The notes: generated by a model from the letters alone, not told the origin. DNA of 64,000 nucleotides from Xanthomonas cassavae CFBP 4642 (GCF_000454545.1 NZ_CM002139.1:2772032-2836031); one strand, 5' to 3'. Positions 48,541 through 58,710 are shown, numbered from the stretch's first letter. Made by a program: numbers and translations.

Positions 48541-48971
48541 GCCGCGCCTGGCTGCTGACGCTGCTGCTGTTGCCCTGGCTGGCGCTGGCCCAGCCGGTCG
48601 GCGACCCGGCGCCGCTGCGCTATGCCTCGGCCGAGGAAGAGGCGCGTTTCCACGCGCTGACCGCCGAGCTGCGCTGCGTGCAATGCCAGAACCAGTCGCT
48701 GGCCGACTCCAATGCGCAGATTGCGCAGGATCTGCGCCGCGAGGTGCTGGCGCTGATGCAGCAGGGCCGCAGCGATGCGCAGATCCGCCAGTTCCTGGTC
48801 GCGCGCTATGGCGAATTCGTGCTGTACCGGCCGCAGGTGGAATCGCGCACCTGGCTGCTGTGGTTCGGCCCGCTGCTGGTCCTGCTGCTGGGCGGCACGG
48901 CGGTGGTCATGCTGGTACGCCGGCGCAGCGCCGCCGCGCCGGCCCTGCCGCCCGACGAGCAGGAGTGGTGA
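48537..48971 (+). CDS. ccmH: Cytochrome c maturation protein CcmH
   Basis: Periplasmic membrane-anchored thioreductase (144 aa) that keeps the CxxCH of apocytochromes reduced for CcmF. It has a signal peptide (LLTLLLLPWLALAQPVG), the redox motif ELRCVQCQNQSLADSNAQIA and the helix AQDLRREVLALMQQGRSDAQ. A C-terminal TM anchor (LLWFGPLLVLLLGGTAVVML) follows. It overlaps ccmG and ccmI. Confidence 0.97.
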   Translation: MSRAWLLTLLLLPWLALAQPVGDPAPLRYASAEEEARFHALTAELRCVQCQNQSLADSNAQIAQDLRREVLALMQQGRSDAQIRQFLVARYGEFVLYRPQVESRTWLLWFGPLLVLLLGGTAVVMLVRRRSAAAPALPPDEQEW

Positions 48972-49984
48972 TGGTCGGTTTCGTGATTGCAGTGGTGGCG
49001 CTCGCATTGCTTGCCTTCGGCGTGGCGTTGCGGCCCCTGTGGCGGCAGGCGCGCGGGCTGGCCGCCAGCGTTGTCGCGTTGTTGCTGGCCGCCAGTGCAG
49101 CGCTGTACTGGCTGGTGGGCACGCCCGGTGCGATCGAGCTGGCCGCCAACCGCCCGGACGCACCACGCACGCTGGACGAGGCCATCGTGCAGCTGCGCGC
49201 CGCGCTGGCGCGCAATCCCGACCAGGCCGAAGGCTGGGTGCTGCTGGGGCGCTCGTTGTCCAGCCAGCAGAAATTCGCCGACGCACGCGACGCCTTCGCG
49301 CGCGCGGTGGCGCTGCGACCGGATGAACCGGACGTGCTGGTGACGGCCGCGCAGGTGCGCATGCTTGCCGACGACAGCGGCCGCCCGGATCCGCAGGCGA
49401 TGCGCCTGCTCGAGCATGCGCTCAGCGTGCAGCCGGACCACCAGCGCGCACGCTGGTTTCTGGGCGTGGTGCAGCGCCAGGCCGGCCAGCCGGCCAAGGC
49501 CAGCGCCACCTGGGAGCCATTGCTGCAGGTGGTCGACGCCAGCACCCGCCCTGGCCTGCTCGAGCAGATCAACGCCGCACGCCGGGAAGCCGGGCTGGCC
49601 GTGTTGCCGGCAGCGGTCGAGAGCGGCGCCGATGCGGCAGCAGGCAAACGCATCAGCGTGCGGATCGCGCTGGATGCGGAATTCGCCAAACGCACCGCGC
49701 TGCCCGGCGACACCAGCGTGTTCGTGATCGCCCGATCAGCCGACACTCCGATGCCGGTGGCGGTGGAAAAACACGCCCTCAGCGAATTGCCGCTGACCGT
49801 CACCCTGGACGACGGCGACAGCCCGATGCCTACCCGCGCCCTGTCATCATTGGACAACGTGCAGGTGCTGGCGCGGCTGTCGCGCAGCGGCAACGCGATG
49901 CGCCAGGCCGACGATGTGGAAAGCCTGCCGATCACCGTGCAACTGCCGACCAACGCCCCCGTGGAGCTGGTGATCGGACGCTGA
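48971..49984 (+). CDS. ccmI: Cytochrome c maturation chaperone CcmI
   Basis: TPR chaperone (337 aa) that presents apocytochrome c to the CcmFH ligase. Two N-terminal TM segments (FVIAVVALALLAFGVAL; VVALLLAASAALYWLVG) precede TPR repeats (PDQAEGWVLLGRSLSSQQKF; HQRARWFLGVVQRQAGQPAK). A beta-rich C-terminal domain lies at about residues 225-337 (ISVRIALDAEFAKRTALPGD). It overlaps ccmH by one base and ends the ccm operon. Confidence 0.94.
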   Translation: MVGFVIAVVALALLAFGVALRPLWRQARGLAASVVALLLAASAALYWLVGTPGAIELAANRPDAPRTLDEAIVQLRAALARNPDQAEGWVLLGRSLSSQQKFADARDAFARAVALRPDEPDVLVTAAQVRMLADDSGRPDPQAMRLLEHALSVQPDHQRARWFLGVVQRQAGQPAKASATWEPLLQVVDASTRPGLLEQINAARREAGLAVLPAAVESGADAAAGKRISVRIALDAEFAKRTALPGDTSVFVIARSADTPMPVAVEKHALSELPLTVTLDDGDSPMPTRALSSLDNVQVLARLSRSGNAMRQADDVESLPITVQLPTNAPVELVIGR

Positions 49985-50076
49985 TCGCCGCTGTGACTGC
50001 GTGCGTCAACCAGACCACCACACTGCACAACGTGGTTTCACTTGCGCTACGAAAGCACAGCCAACCGCTCCTCCGA

Positions 50077-50097
50077 TGCCCGATTCCCAACTCCCAC
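50077..50097. repeat. Half copy of the inverted-arm repeat upstream of metX
   Basis: GCCCGATTCCCAACTCCCAC matches a right arm of the GGGATTGGGG family and ends just before the metX start codon. No left arm was found. Confidence 0.5.
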
Positions 50098-50101
50098 CCT
50101 C

Positions 50102-51304
50102 ATGACCGAATTCATCCCTACCGGCAGCCTGTTCCACGCCCTGCCCTCGCCGTTTCCGATGAAGCGCGGCGGCGCCCTGCACCAGGCGCGCATCGCCTAT
50201 GAAACCTGGGGCACGCTGGCCGCCGATCGCAGCAATGCGCTGCTGATCGTCACCGGGCTGTCGCCCAATGCGCATGCCGCCGCCAACCAGGCCAATCCCG
50301 AGCCGGGCTGGTGGGAAGCGATGCTGGGGCCAGGCAAGCCGATCGATACCGAACGCTGGTTCGTGGTCTGCGTCAATTCGTTGGGCAGCTGCAAGGGCTC
50401 GACCGGCCCGGCGTCGATCGACCCTGCCACCGGCACGCGGTATCGCCTGGGTTTCCCGGACCTGTCGATCGAAGATGTGGCCGATGCCGCAGCCGACGTG
50501 GTGCGCGCGTTAGGCATCCAACAACTGGCCTGCCTGATCGGCAACTCGATGGGCGGCATGACCGCACTGGCCTTGTTATTGCGCCACCCCGGCATCGCGC
50601 GCAGCCATATCAATATCTCAGGCAGTGCGCAGGCGCTGCCGTTCTCGATCGCGATCCGCTCGCTGCAGCGCGAAGCCATCCGCCTGGACCCGTACTGGAA
50701 CGGCGGCCATTACGACGACACGCGTTACCCGGAATCGGGCATGCGCATGGCGCGCAAGCTCGGCGTGATCACCTACCGCTCGGCACTGGAATGGGATGGC
50801 CGCTTCGGCCGCGTGCGGCTGGATTCCGAACAGGCCGCCGACGATCCGTTCGGCCTGGAATTCCAGGTCGAAAGTTATCTGGAAGGCCATGCGCGCCGCT
50901 TCGTGCGCTTCTTCGATCCCAACTGCTATCTGTATCTGAGCCGCTCGATGGACTGGTTCGATCTGGCCGAGTATGTCGACAACAGCCCAGCCATCGACGC
51001 GCGTATCGATGGCACGCAAACCGACGACATGGCTGTCGCCGCCAGGCCGGATACAGGCATGTCGACCGACGCCAGGGTGCTGGCCGGCCTGGCGCAGATC
51101 CGTATCGCTCGCGCCTTGGCGATCGGCGCCAACACCGACATCCTGTTCCCGGTACAGCAACAGGAACAGATCGCCGATGGCCTGCGCGTCGGCGGCGCCG
51201 AGGCACACTTCATCGGCCTGGATTCGCCACAGGGCCACGATGCCTTCCTGGTCGATTTCGCGCGGTTCGGGCCGGCGGTGCGCGACTTTCTGGACGCCTG
51301 CTGA
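50102..51304 (+). CDS. metX: MetX-family O-acyltransferase (homoserine or serine O-succinyltransferase)
   Basis: An alpha/beta-hydrolase acyltransferase (400 aa) making an activated hydroxy-amino acid for methionine or cysteine synthesis. The nucleophile elbow is CLIGNSMGGMTALALLLRHP. The catalytic Asp lies in ALAIGANTDILFPVQQQ and the His in LDSPQGHDAFLVD. The opening YETWGTLAADRSNALLIVTG and NSLGSCKGSTGP are MetX signatures. Annotated and experimentally typed relatives in xanthomonads include serine O-succinyltransferases as well as homoserine acyltransferases, so the substrate is uncertain. It begins directly after a half repeat. Confidence 0.92.
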   Translation: MTEFIPTGSLFHALPSPFPMKRGGALHQARIAYETWGTLAADRSNALLIVTGLSPNAHAAANQANPEPGWWEAMLGPGKPIDTERWFVVCVNSLGSCKGSTGPASIDPATGTRYRLGFPDLSIEDVADAAADVVRALGIQQLACLIGNSMGGMTALALLLRHPGIARSHINISGSAQALPFSIAIRSLQREAIRLDPYWNGGHYDDTRYPESGMRMARKLGVITYRSALEWDGRFGRVRLDSEQAADDPFGLEFQVESYLEGHARRFVRFFDPNCYLYLSRSMDWFDLAEYVDNSPAIDARIDGTQTDDMAVAARPDTGMSTDARVLAGLAQIRIARALAIGANTDILFPVQQQEQIADGLRVGGAEAHFIGLDSPQGHDAFLVDFARFGPAVRDFLDAC

Positions 51305-51357
51305 TTGCCAGGTCCGCATCCCGATCGAAATCGCGCTGCTCTCAGACCATCAGCGAC

Positions 51358-51744
51358 GTGGTTGCTGGGTCCAGATCCCGATCGAGGCCGACCGCCCGTG
51401 GTGTGCTACCGCGCCGGCTCTTGTCCGGCCTGTTTGCCATCGGAGTGCTCGGCCTGGTGCTGACAGAGCGCCTGCCGGCGGCGATTGCGCTCTGGTACGC
51501 GGCCACCAGCATTGCAGCGCTGATCGCCTATCGGCTGGACAAGACCGCCGCCACACGCGGTCAGCGCCGCACCCCGGAAGCCACCCTGCATGCCATCGCA
51601 TTGCTCGGCGGCTGGCCCGGTGCGCTGCTGGCGCAATCGCTGTTCCGGCACAAGACCGTCAAGACCTCGTTCCAGATCGCGTTCTGGATCAGCGCGCTCG
51701 CAAACGCCGCGGTCCTCGCCTGGGCGGTGTATCTGGCGCGCTGA
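51358..51744 (+). CDS. DUF1294 membrane protein
   Basis: Small membrane protein (128 aa from the chosen GTG) with the DUF1294 signature IAYRLDKTAATRGQRRTPEA followed by TLHAIALLGGWPGALLAQSL and FRHKTVKTSFQIAFWISAL. Three to four hydrophobic segments are visible. The frame is open for a long way upstream but overlaps metX; the possible starts are GTG at 51358 or 51403. Function unknown. It lies 53 bp after metX in the same direction. Confidence 0.8.
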   Translation: MVAGSRSRSRPTARGVLPRRLLSGLFAIGVLGLVLTERLPAAIALWYAATSIAALIAYRLDKTAATRGQRRTPEATLHAIALLGGWPGALLAQSLFRHKTVKTSFQIAFWISALANAAVLAWAVYLAR

Positions 51745-51932
51745 AGCGCGCCATGCCTGCGCTTATGAGGGGCGAACAAAACGCCTGCGCAGCCGCGGTG
51801 CAGGCGCGGCCGCTGCTCGCTGCGGCATGTCCCACGCGTCCAACCGGGTTCTGAGCGCGCCATCCACGCCCAGCTGACGATTGCGCGCTTCGTTCTGTTG
51901 GCCGCTCCAGGACCCAGCCATGGCAAGGCCGC

Positions 51933-53609
51933 TCACTCCAGCGGCTGCAGCGTTCCTTCACGCATGCGGTAATGCCGGTGCACCACACCGGCAGGCACGC
52001 TGTCGTGGGTGATCATCACCAGGCTGCGCTCGCCGAGCGCGGCGGCCAGATCCAGCAGCAAGGCATGGGCGGTATCCACATCCAGCCCGTCGGTGGGTTC
52101 GTCCAGCAGCAGGATGGGCGCATCGCGCAGCAAGGCGCGCGCCAGCGCCAGACGGCGCGCCTGGCCGGCAGACAGCGTGGCACCGTTCTCGCCAACCCAG
52201 GTCTCCAGCCCGTTCTGCGCGCTGGCCCAGTCGCGTAGACGCACCTGGTCGAGCACCGCCCACAGCGCAGCGTCGCTGGCGGCGGCGTCGCCGATCAGCA
52301 GGTTCTCGCGCACGCTGCCGGCAAACACCGGCGCATGCTGCGGCAACCAGGCAATGCGCTGATGCCAGTGCGCCTGCGCACACCATTGCAGATCGATACC
52401 CGCGTAGCTGACCTGCCCGGCCTGCGGATCCCACAACCGCAGCAGCAGCGCCGACAAGGTGCTCTTGCCGCTGCCGCTGTCGCCGCTGATGGCGATGCGC
52501 TCGCCGGCTGCCAGGCACAGGTCGACGCTGCGCAGCACCGGACGCACGCTACCGGGCCAGGCGAAGCACACCTGTTGCAACTGCAGCGTGCCCGTGCGCG
52601 GCACCGCGACGGGCTGCACCGGGTCGCTGACCAAGGGCGCCTGATCGACGATGGCCTGCAGCCGCCCGGCCGCCACGCGCGCGCTCTGCAGTGCCTGCAA
52701 GGCCAACCCGGCGCCGGCCGACACTTCCAGCAGGGCCATGGTGAGAAACACCAGCGCGGCCGCCAGTTCGGCGGTGATCGCTCCCTGCTCGGCGGCGCGC
52801 AGTGCCAGCCACAGCATGCCGGCCACCCCGATGCCGCCGCAGAGCGCATGCAGCAGGTTGCCGGTGATCAAGCGCCGGCGCTGCAGGCGATCGCCGTCCA
52901 TCAGCGCCGCAGCGGCCGCATCGACCTGCTGCAGCCAGGCGTCCTGGGCGTGGACCGCAGCCAGATCCGCCGCACCTTCCAGACCCTCGAATGCCCGCGT
53001 CCGCAGCTGCGTGCGCAGCTGCGCGCGCCGCCGTTCGCGCTGTGCGCCGCCGCGTGCCACCTGCCACGGCACCAGCCCGCCGATCGCCACACCCAGCGCC
53101 AGCAACACCAGGGCCGCGGGTGGATGGATCAACGCGGCGGCAACCACGCCGGCCACCCAGATGCCCAGCAGTGCCGCCAGCGGCGCCAGCGCACGCACGC
53201 TCACGCCGTCGACCTCGCCGATGTCGGACATCAGCCGCGCCAGCAGATCGCCGGTCCGCGTGGCCGACAGGCGCCCCGGTGCCAGCGGCAAGGCGCGGCG
53301 GAAGAACCACACGCGCAGATCGCGGGCGATGCGCAAGGTGGCATCGTGGCCGATCAGTTTCTCGCCGTAGCGCGACACGATGCGCGCGAACGTCAGTGCG
53401 CGGATACCGGCCGAGGGCGAAAAGAAATTGAAACCGGCCCCCATCCCGACCACGCCGGCCAGGGCCGCGGCGGTCAGGAATCCACCGGACAGCGCGAGCA
53501 GGCCCACGCCGGCCAGCAGGGTGACCAGCACCAGCAGTGCCGACAGCCCCAGACGCCAGGCGTGCCGGGCGAACACATCGCGCAGACGGTCGTGGTGCGC
53601 AGCGCTCAT
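51933..53609 (-). CDS. cydC: Thiol reductant ABC exporter subunit CydC
   Basis: Half of the heterodimeric CydDC exporter (558 aa), which sends cysteine or glutathione to the periplasm and is needed for cytochrome bd and c assembly. An N-terminal six-TM domain (LGLSALLVLVTLLAGVGLLA and on) is followed by an ATPase domain with Walker A ISGDSGSGKSTLSALLL, the signature GATLSAGQARRLALARAL, Walker B PILLLDEPTDGLD and the switch His in VMITHDS. It overlaps cydD by four bases (ATGA). Confidence 0.95.
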   Translation of the reverse strand: MSAAHHDRLRDVFARHAWRLGLSALLVLVTLLAGVGLLALSGGFLTAAALAGVVGMGAGFNFFSPSAGIRALTFARIVSRYGEKLIGHDATLRIARDLRVWFFRRALPLAPGRLSATRTGDLLARLMSDIGEVDGVSVRALAPLAALLGIWVAGVVAAALIHPPAALVLLALGVAIGGLVPWQVARGGAQRERRRAQLRTQLRTRAFEGLEGAADLAAVHAQDAWLQQVDAAAAALMDGDRLQRRRLITGNLLHALCGGIGVAGMLWLALRAAEQGAITAELAAALVFLTMALLEVSAGAGLALQALQSARVAAGRLQAIVDQAPLVSDPVQPVAVPRTGTLQLQQVCFAWPGSVRPVLRSVDLCLAAGERIAISGDSGSGKSTLSALLLRLWDPQAGQVSYAGIDLQWCAQAHWHQRIAWLPQHAPVFAGSVRENLLIGDAAASDAALWAVLDQVRLRDWASAQNGLETWVGENGATLSAGQARRLALARALLRDAPILLLDEPTDGLDVDTAHALLLDLAAALGERSLVMITHDSVPAGVVHRHYRMREGTLQPLE

Positions 53610-55318
53610 GGCGACTCCACCGTGACGCTTGCTCCACGCAGGTCGATCACCGTATCGGCCCAGGCCATCACCGCCGCGCTATGCGTGGCCAGCACCACTG
53701 CACGGCCGCGCGCGAACACACCCAGCGTGTGCAGCAGCGCAGCTTCGGTGTCCGGGTCGAGGAAGGCGGTGGGCTCGTCCAGCAGCAACACCTCTGGCTC
53801 GCGCAGCAGCAGCCGCGCCAGCGCGACGCGACGCGCTTCGCCACCGGAGAGCCCGAAGCCGCGCTCGCCGATCACCGTGTGCAGGCCCTCCGGCAGATGC
53901 GCGGCAAAGCGCATGACCTGCGCAGCCTCGGCCACGGCATGCAGCCGCGCGTCGCTGGCCTGCGGGTTGGACAGCCGCAGATTGTCGGCAATGCTGCCGT
54001 GGAACAGATACGGCCGTTGCGTGGCATAGCCCACTCGCGCGCCGGGGCGCAGCAGCACGCTGCCCGCCTCCGGGGTGAGCCAGCCGGCCAGGCCTTCCAG
54101 CAGCGTGCTCTTGCCGCTGCCGCTGGCGCCGATCACCGCCACCCGTTGCCCGGGTTCCAGCACCAGCGAAAACCGCTCGACCACCCTCTGCGGCGCGCCA
54201 GGAGGACGCAACGCCAGGTCGCGCGCCTGCAGCAACGGCATCTGCGCCTGCGCCGCCTCGGCCGCAGCAGGCAGCGGCAGTGCGACGGCGATGGCGGCGT
54301 TGTCCGCAAACCCTTCCAGCAAGCGCTCGGACTCGGCCACCGCGGCCAGCGCATTGGCACGGTCGTGGTAATGCGCGGCCAGCCGCCGCAATGGCGCGAA
54401 GAATTCCGGCGCCAGCAACAGGCAGAACATGCCGGCGCCCAGCGTCGGCAAGCCGTGCAGATCCAGCATGCCCAGATAGCTCAGGCCGAAGTACAGCGCC
54501 ACGATCGCCACGCTCACCGAGGCGAAGAACTCCAGCACGGTGGACGACAGGAAGGCGATGCGCAGAACTCTCAGCGAGCGCTCGCGCACACCGTCGGCCG
54601 CGGCGGCAATGCCGCTCAGTTCGGCCTGGCCGCGGCCATACACGCGCAGCAGTCCCAGGCCCTTGAGGCGGTCGGCGAAATGCCCGCCCATGCGGGCCAG
54701 CTCGCGCAATTGCTCGCGGCCGGCCGCCTCGGCGCCCCAGCCCACCAGCATCATGAAGAACGGAATCAGCGGCGCGGTCAGCAGCAGCACCAGGCCCACC
54801 ACCCAATCGACCGAGAACACCGCGATCAGGATCAGCGGCGGCACCAGCAGCATTTCGGTTCGCGCCAGCTGATAACCGACGAAATAGCCTTCCAGCGCAT
54901 CGGTGTGCGCCAGGCTCAGTTCGCCCAGCTCGCCGCTGCGTTGCCGGCGCAGCCACACCGGCCCGTGCTGCACCAGGCGGCGGGCGATGCGCGCACGCAG
55001 CTCCCGTTTGGCGACATCGGCCACCTCGCCGGTCAACGACTGCGCCCAGGCCGTCAGCAGGGCACGGCCGAGCACCGCCAACAGCAGGCCGGCAGCCACC
55101 TCACGCAACTGCAGCAGTGCCAGATGCTGTACCTGCACCGCCTGCAACAACCAGGCGATGGCGGCGGCCTGTGCCAGCAGCAAGACGCCCGACACCGCCA
55201 CCGCCATGCCGGCCAGGCGGCGCGGGCGAGTGGCCGATGCGGCCAGTGCGTCCAGCCATTGGCCGCGCTGACGGCGCTGGGCGGGCGTTTCGCTGGCGCG
55301 TGCGCTGGGCTGACTCAC
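53606..55318 (-). CDS. cydD: Thiol reductant ABC exporter subunit CydD
   Basis: Partner of CydC (570 aa). TM segments begin LAGMAVAVSGVLLLAQAAAI, and the domain contains FVGYQLARTEMLLVPPLILI. The ATPase part has Walker A VIGASGSGKSTLLEGLAG, the signature GFGLSGGEARRVALARLL, Walker B VLLLDEPTAFLDPDTE and the His in VLATHSAAV. The GTG start at 55318 (VSQPSARASE) is chosen; the frame upstream reads through the divergent promoter region. It is divergent from cydA. Confidence 0.95.
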   Translation of the reverse strand: MSQPSARASETPAQRRQRGQWLDALAASATRPRRLAGMAVAVSGVLLLAQAAAIAWLLQAVQVQHLALLQLREVAAGLLLAVLGRALLTAWAQSLTGEVADVAKRELRARIARRLVQHGPVWLRRQRSGELGELSLAHTDALEGYFVGYQLARTEMLLVPPLILIAVFSVDWVVGLVLLLTAPLIPFFMMLVGWGAEAAGREQLRELARMGGHFADRLKGLGLLRVYGRGQAELSGIAAAADGVRERSLRVLRIAFLSSTVLEFFASVSVAIVALYFGLSYLGMLDLHGLPTLGAGMFCLLLAPEFFAPLRRLAAHYHDRANALAAVAESERLLEGFADNAAIAVALPLPAAAEAAQAQMPLLQARDLALRPPGAPQRVVERFSLVLEPGQRVAVIGASGSGKSTLLEGLAGWLTPEAGSVLLRPGARVGYATQRPYLFHGSIADNLRLSNPQASDARLHAVAEAAQVMRFAAHLPEGLHTVIGERGFGLSGGEARRVALARLLLREPEVLLLDEPTAFLDPDTEAALLHTLGVFARGRAVVLATHSAAVMAWADTVIDLRGASVTVESP

Positions 55319-55411
55319 ATTGCGTTCCGAAGACTGCTCACTGCGGGCGATTGTAAGTCGCTTCCTTCCCATGTCGGGATGGACAGTGTGCCGCACCGTG
55401 TGCGGGCCGCA

Positions 55412-55425
55412 TTGATTTGGATCAA
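55412..55425. promoter_or_regulatory. FNR/Anr-type box in the cydDC-cydABX divergent region
   Basis: TTGATTTGGATCAA is a perfect TTGAT-N4-ATCAA palindrome, 71 bases before the cydA start and 94 from the cydD start. It is positioned to let an oxygen-responsive FNR-like regulator control one or both operons. Confidence 0.75.
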
Positions 55426-55495
55426 CGCGCATGGCGCGGCAAGCGCAGATGATCCGCCCAACTCCTTCATCGACACCCAACCAGGCCCGCCCGCC

Positions 55496-57118
55496 ATGAT
55501 CGATTCGACAGTTGTTGAACTGTCGCGGCTGCAGTTCGCAGTCACCGCGATGTACCACTTCATCTTCCCGCCGCTGACCATGGGGCTGTCGTTCCTGCTC
55601 GGCATCATGGAGAGCGTCTATGTGATGACCGGCAAGGATATCTGGCGGCGCATGACCATGTTCTGGGGCGTGCTGTTCGGCATCAACTTCGCCATGGGCG
55701 TGGGCACCGGCATCGTGATGGAATTCGAGTTCGGCATGAACTGGTCGTATTACAGCCATTACGTCGGCGACATCTTCGGCGCGCCGCTGGCGATCGAAGG
55801 GCTGATGGCGTTCTTTCTGGAAGCGACCTTCCTGGGCCTGTTCTTTCTGGGCTGGAACCGGCTGAGCAAGGTGCAGCACCTGGCCACCACCTGGCTGGTG
55901 GCGCTGGGCAGCAACTTCTCGGCACTGTGGATCCTGATCGCCAACGGCTGGATGCAGAACCCGACCGGCGCGGTGTTCAACCCGGACACCATGCGCATGG
56001 AAGTGGTCGATTTCATGGCGGTGCTGTTCAACCCGGTGGCGCAGGCCAAGTTCGTGCACACCGTCAGCGCCGGTTACGTGCTGGGCGCGGTGTTCGTGAT
56101 GGCGATCAGCGCGTTCTACCTGCTGCGCGGCAAACACCTGGACATGGCGCGCCGCTCGTTCGCGGTGGCCGCAGCCTTCGGCCTGCTGTCGTCGTTGTCG
56201 GTGGTGGTGCTGGGCGATGAAAGCGGCTACGCGGCCAACGAACACCAGAAGATGAAACTGGCTGCGATCGAAGCGATGTGGGAAACCGAAGCCGCACCGG
56301 CCGACTTCACCGCCTTCGGCATTCCCAACCAGCAGACCCATCGCAACGACTACGCGGTCAAGATTCCCTACCTGATGGGCCTGATCGCCACCCGCTCATT
56401 GGATACGCCGATCCCCGGCATCATGGAACTGGTGGAACGCGCCGAGCACCGCATCCGCGGCGGGCAGATCGCCTACGGTGCGCTGCAGCGCATTCGTGCC
56501 GACAAGGACGATGCCGACGCGCGCAAGGTGTTCGATGCGCACTGGCAGGACCTGGGCCACGGCCTGCTGCTCAAGCGTTATCGCGACGACATCGGCAACG
56601 CCACGCCCGAGCAGATCGCGCAGGCGGCCATGGACACCGTGCCGCGCGTCCTGCCGCTGTTCTGGACCTTTCGCATCATGGCCGCCATCGGCATCTATCT
56701 GATCGCCTTTTTCGCGGTGGCGTTCTGGTTCGCCTGCAAGCACAGCTTCCAGGAAAAACGCTGGTTCCTGAGCTTGGCGCTATGGACCTTGACGCTGCCG
56801 TGGATCGCGATCGAGTGCGGTTGGTTCGTGGCCGAATACGGCCGCCAGCCATGGGCGGTGGAAGGCGTGCTGCCCACCTTCTATGCAGCGTCGGGGCTGG
56901 ATCTGTACGGGATCGTGCTGACCCTGGTGGGCTTCACCGCGCTGTACACCACGCTGCTGGTGATCGCAATCAAGCTGTCGCTGAAGACGATCCGCAAGGG
57001 CCCGGATGCGCTGTGTCCACCGAGCCAACGCACCCCGTCGCCACACGGCAGCTCGCCCCACGCGTCCTCACCCGACGCCCCACTGAGCACCGGCGCGCTG
57101 GCCGGCGGCGCACCGTAA
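55496..57118 (+). CDS. cydA: Cytochrome bd ubiquinol oxidase subunit I
   Basis: Heme-bearing subunit of the high-affinity cytochrome bd terminal oxidase (540 aa, about nine TM segments). Heme b595/d and b558 ligands lie in [13 protein letters not shown] (His near 20), [14 protein letters not shown] (His near 186) and the EIxM-type region. The quinol-binding Q-loop is present, and the ending motif [20 protein letters not shown] is typical. The last 35 residues are Ser/Pro/His-rich. It starts an operon with cydB and cydX; an FNR-type box precedes it. Confidence 0.97.
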   Translation: MIDSTVVELSRLQFAVTAMYHFIFPPLTMGLSFLLGIMESVYVMTGKDIWRRMTMFWGVLFGINFAMGVGTGIVMEFEFGMNWSYYSHYVGDIFGAPLAIEGLMAFFLEATFLGLFFLGWNRLSKVQHLATTWLVALGSNFSALWILIANGWMQNPTGAVFNPDTMRMEVVDFMAVLFNPVAQAKFVHTVSAGYVLGAVFVMAISAFYLLRGKHLDMARRSFAVAAAFGLLSSLSVVVLGDESGYAANEHQKMKLAAIEAMWETEAAPADFTAFGIPNQQTHRNDYAVKIPYLMGLIATRSLDTPIPGIMELVERAEHRIRGGQIAYGALQRIRADKDDADARKVFDAHWQDLGHGLLLKRYRDDIGNATPEQIAQAAMDTVPRVLPLFWTFRIMAAIGIYLIAFFAVAFWFACKHSFQEKRWFLSLALWTLTLPWIAIECGWFVAEYGRQPWAVEGVLPTFYAASGLDLYGIVLTLVGFTALYTTLLVIAIKLSLKTIRKGPDALCPPSQRTPSPHGSSPHASSPDAPLSTGALAGGAP

Positions 57119-57134
57119 GCCAGGAGAGACAACC

Positions 57135-58286
57135 ATGGATTTCATCTTGCTCGACTACACCACATTGCGCGTGATCTGGTGGCTGTTGCTCGGCGTATTG
57201 CTGTCCGGTTACGCGGTGATGGGCGGCTTCGATCTGGGCGTCAGCACGCTGCTGCCGCTGGTTGCCCGCAACGATGCCGAACGCCGGCTGGTGATCAACA
57301 CCATCGGCCCGGTCTGGGAAGGCAGCCAGGTCTGGCTGATCCTGGGCGGCGGCGCGATCTTCGCCGCATTCCCGCCGTTGTATGCGGTGAGTTTTTCCGG
57401 GTTCTATCTGGCGATGTTCCTGATCCTGTTCGCACTGATCCTGCGCCCGGTCGGGTTCAAGTTCCGCGGCAAGCTGGCCGACCAGCGCTGGCGTAGCAAC
57501 TGGGACTGGGCGTTGTTCGTCGGCGGCTGCATTCCGGCGCTGATCATGGGCGTGGCGGTCGGCAATGTGCTGCTCGGCGTACCGTTCCACTTCGATGCCA
57601 GCATGCGCACGTTCTATACCGGCAACCTGTTCGGGCTGCTGACGCCGTTCGCGCTGCTCGCCGGCCTGCTCAGCGTGGCGATGTTGATGGCGCACGGCGC
57701 GGCGATGCTGGTACTCAAGACCGACGGACCGGTGGCCGAGCGTGCGGCGCGTTTTGGCAGCATCGCCGCGCTCTGCGCGATGGCGCTGTTTGCCGCCGCC
57801 GGTGCATGGGTGGCGCTGGGTCTGCCGGGCTATGCAGTGACCTCGCTCCTGGCCACCGATGCGCCGACCAATCCGCTTGGCAAGACCGCCGCACTCACCG
57901 CAGCCGGCGGCTGGCTGCACAACTACAGCAGCATGCCGGCCACATTGATGGCACCGCTGATCGGCCTGGTCGGGCTGGCGATGAATGCGCTGCTATTGCG
58001 TGTGCGTCGCGGCGGCCTGGCGTTCATCGCCTCGGGTTGCGCCATCGTCGGCATCGTCTTTACCGTTGGCTTTGCGTTGTTCCCGTTCCTGTTGCCCTCG
58101 TCCACCGCACCGAGCGCAAGCCTGACGCTGTGGGATGCCTCCAGCAGCCGCCTGACGCTGTGGATCATGCTGCTGGCGACCACGCTGTTCATGCCGATCG
58201 TGCTGGCCTACACAAGCTGGGTCTATCGCGTGCTCAGGGGCAAGGTCACCGCCGACGAACTCTCGGCCAATCCGAACGCCTACTGA
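57135..58286 (+). CDS. cydB: Cytochrome bd ubiquinol oxidase subunit II
   Basis: Second membrane subunit (383 aa, about nine TM segments). The opening [20 protein letters not shown] followed by [11 protein letters not shown] is the family signature, then [20 protein letters not shown] and [19 protein letters not shown]. It follows cydA by 16 bp with an AGGAGA site at 57122-57127. Confidence 0.97.
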   Translation: MDFILLDYTTLRVIWWLLLGVLLSGYAVMGGFDLGVSTLLPLVARNDAERRLVINTIGPVWEGSQVWLILGGGAIFAAFPPLYAVSFSGFYLAMFLILFALILRPVGFKFRGKLADQRWRSNWDWALFVGGCIPALIMGVAVGNVLLGVPFHFDASMRTFYTGNLFGLLTPFALLAGLLSVAMLMAHGAAMLVLKTDGPVAERAARFGSIAALCAMALFAAAGAWVALGLPGYAVTSLLATDAPTNPLGKTAALTAAGGWLHNYSSMPATLMAPLIGLVGLAMNALLLRVRRGGLAFIASGCAIVGIVFTVGFALFPFLLPSSTAPSASLTLWDASSSRLTLWIMLLATTLFMPIVLAYTSWVYRVLRGKVTADELSANPNAY

Positions 58287-58378
58287 GCATGCCCGCCGCG
58301 CGTTGCGATGCACAGCCGCATCGCGCTCGCAGCAGGCCTCGACCTCGCACCTGCTTCAACGACTCAAGGAGAACGACA

Positions 58379-58489
58379 ATGTGGTACTTCGCCTGGATCC
58401 TCGGCACCGGTCTGGCCGCACTGGCGGCCGTGCTCAACGGCATGTGGTTCGAAGCACGCGAGCCGGAGCGTGGCCAACCGCACCAGTAA
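58379..58489 (+). CDS. cydX: Cytochrome bd accessory subunit CydX (36 aa)
   Basis: Single-TM small subunit that stabilises hemes of cytochrome bd. The sequence opens MWYFAWILGTGLAALAAVLN, has the conserved Glu (MWFEARE) and a polar tail. A good AAGGAGAA site precedes the start. It ends the cydABX operon, 92 bp after cydB. Confidence 0.92.
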   Translation: MWYFAWILGTGLAALAAVLNGMWFEAREPERGQPHQ

Positions 58490-58549
58490 AATTATTTTCG
58501 CTAGATGCTTGCCGATTCCGCATTCCCTATGTAACATACGCGGCTCCTT

Positions 58550-58626
<77 letters not shown>

Positions 58627-58631
58627 GTTTC

Positions 58632-58668
58632 AAAACACAAAACCGGCCTCGTGCCGGTTTTGTGTTTT
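58632..58668. terminator. Bidirectional terminator after tRNA-Pro
   Basis: A perfect 16-bp stem, AAAACACAAAACCGGC, and its complement flank a CTCGT loop at 58648-58652. A/T-rich ends on both strands suit termination in either direction. Confidence 0.85.
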
Positions 58669-58710
58669 CAGGCGCTGGCGCATGCATGCGCGCAGTGCGG
58701 ATGGTCTGTC

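Noticed and set aside
57000..57118. The Ser/Pro/His-rich cydA C-terminus as a frameshift artefact
   Set aside because: The frame ends cleanly 16 bp before cydB with a good ribosome-binding site, so a variable hydrophilic tail is the simpler reading.
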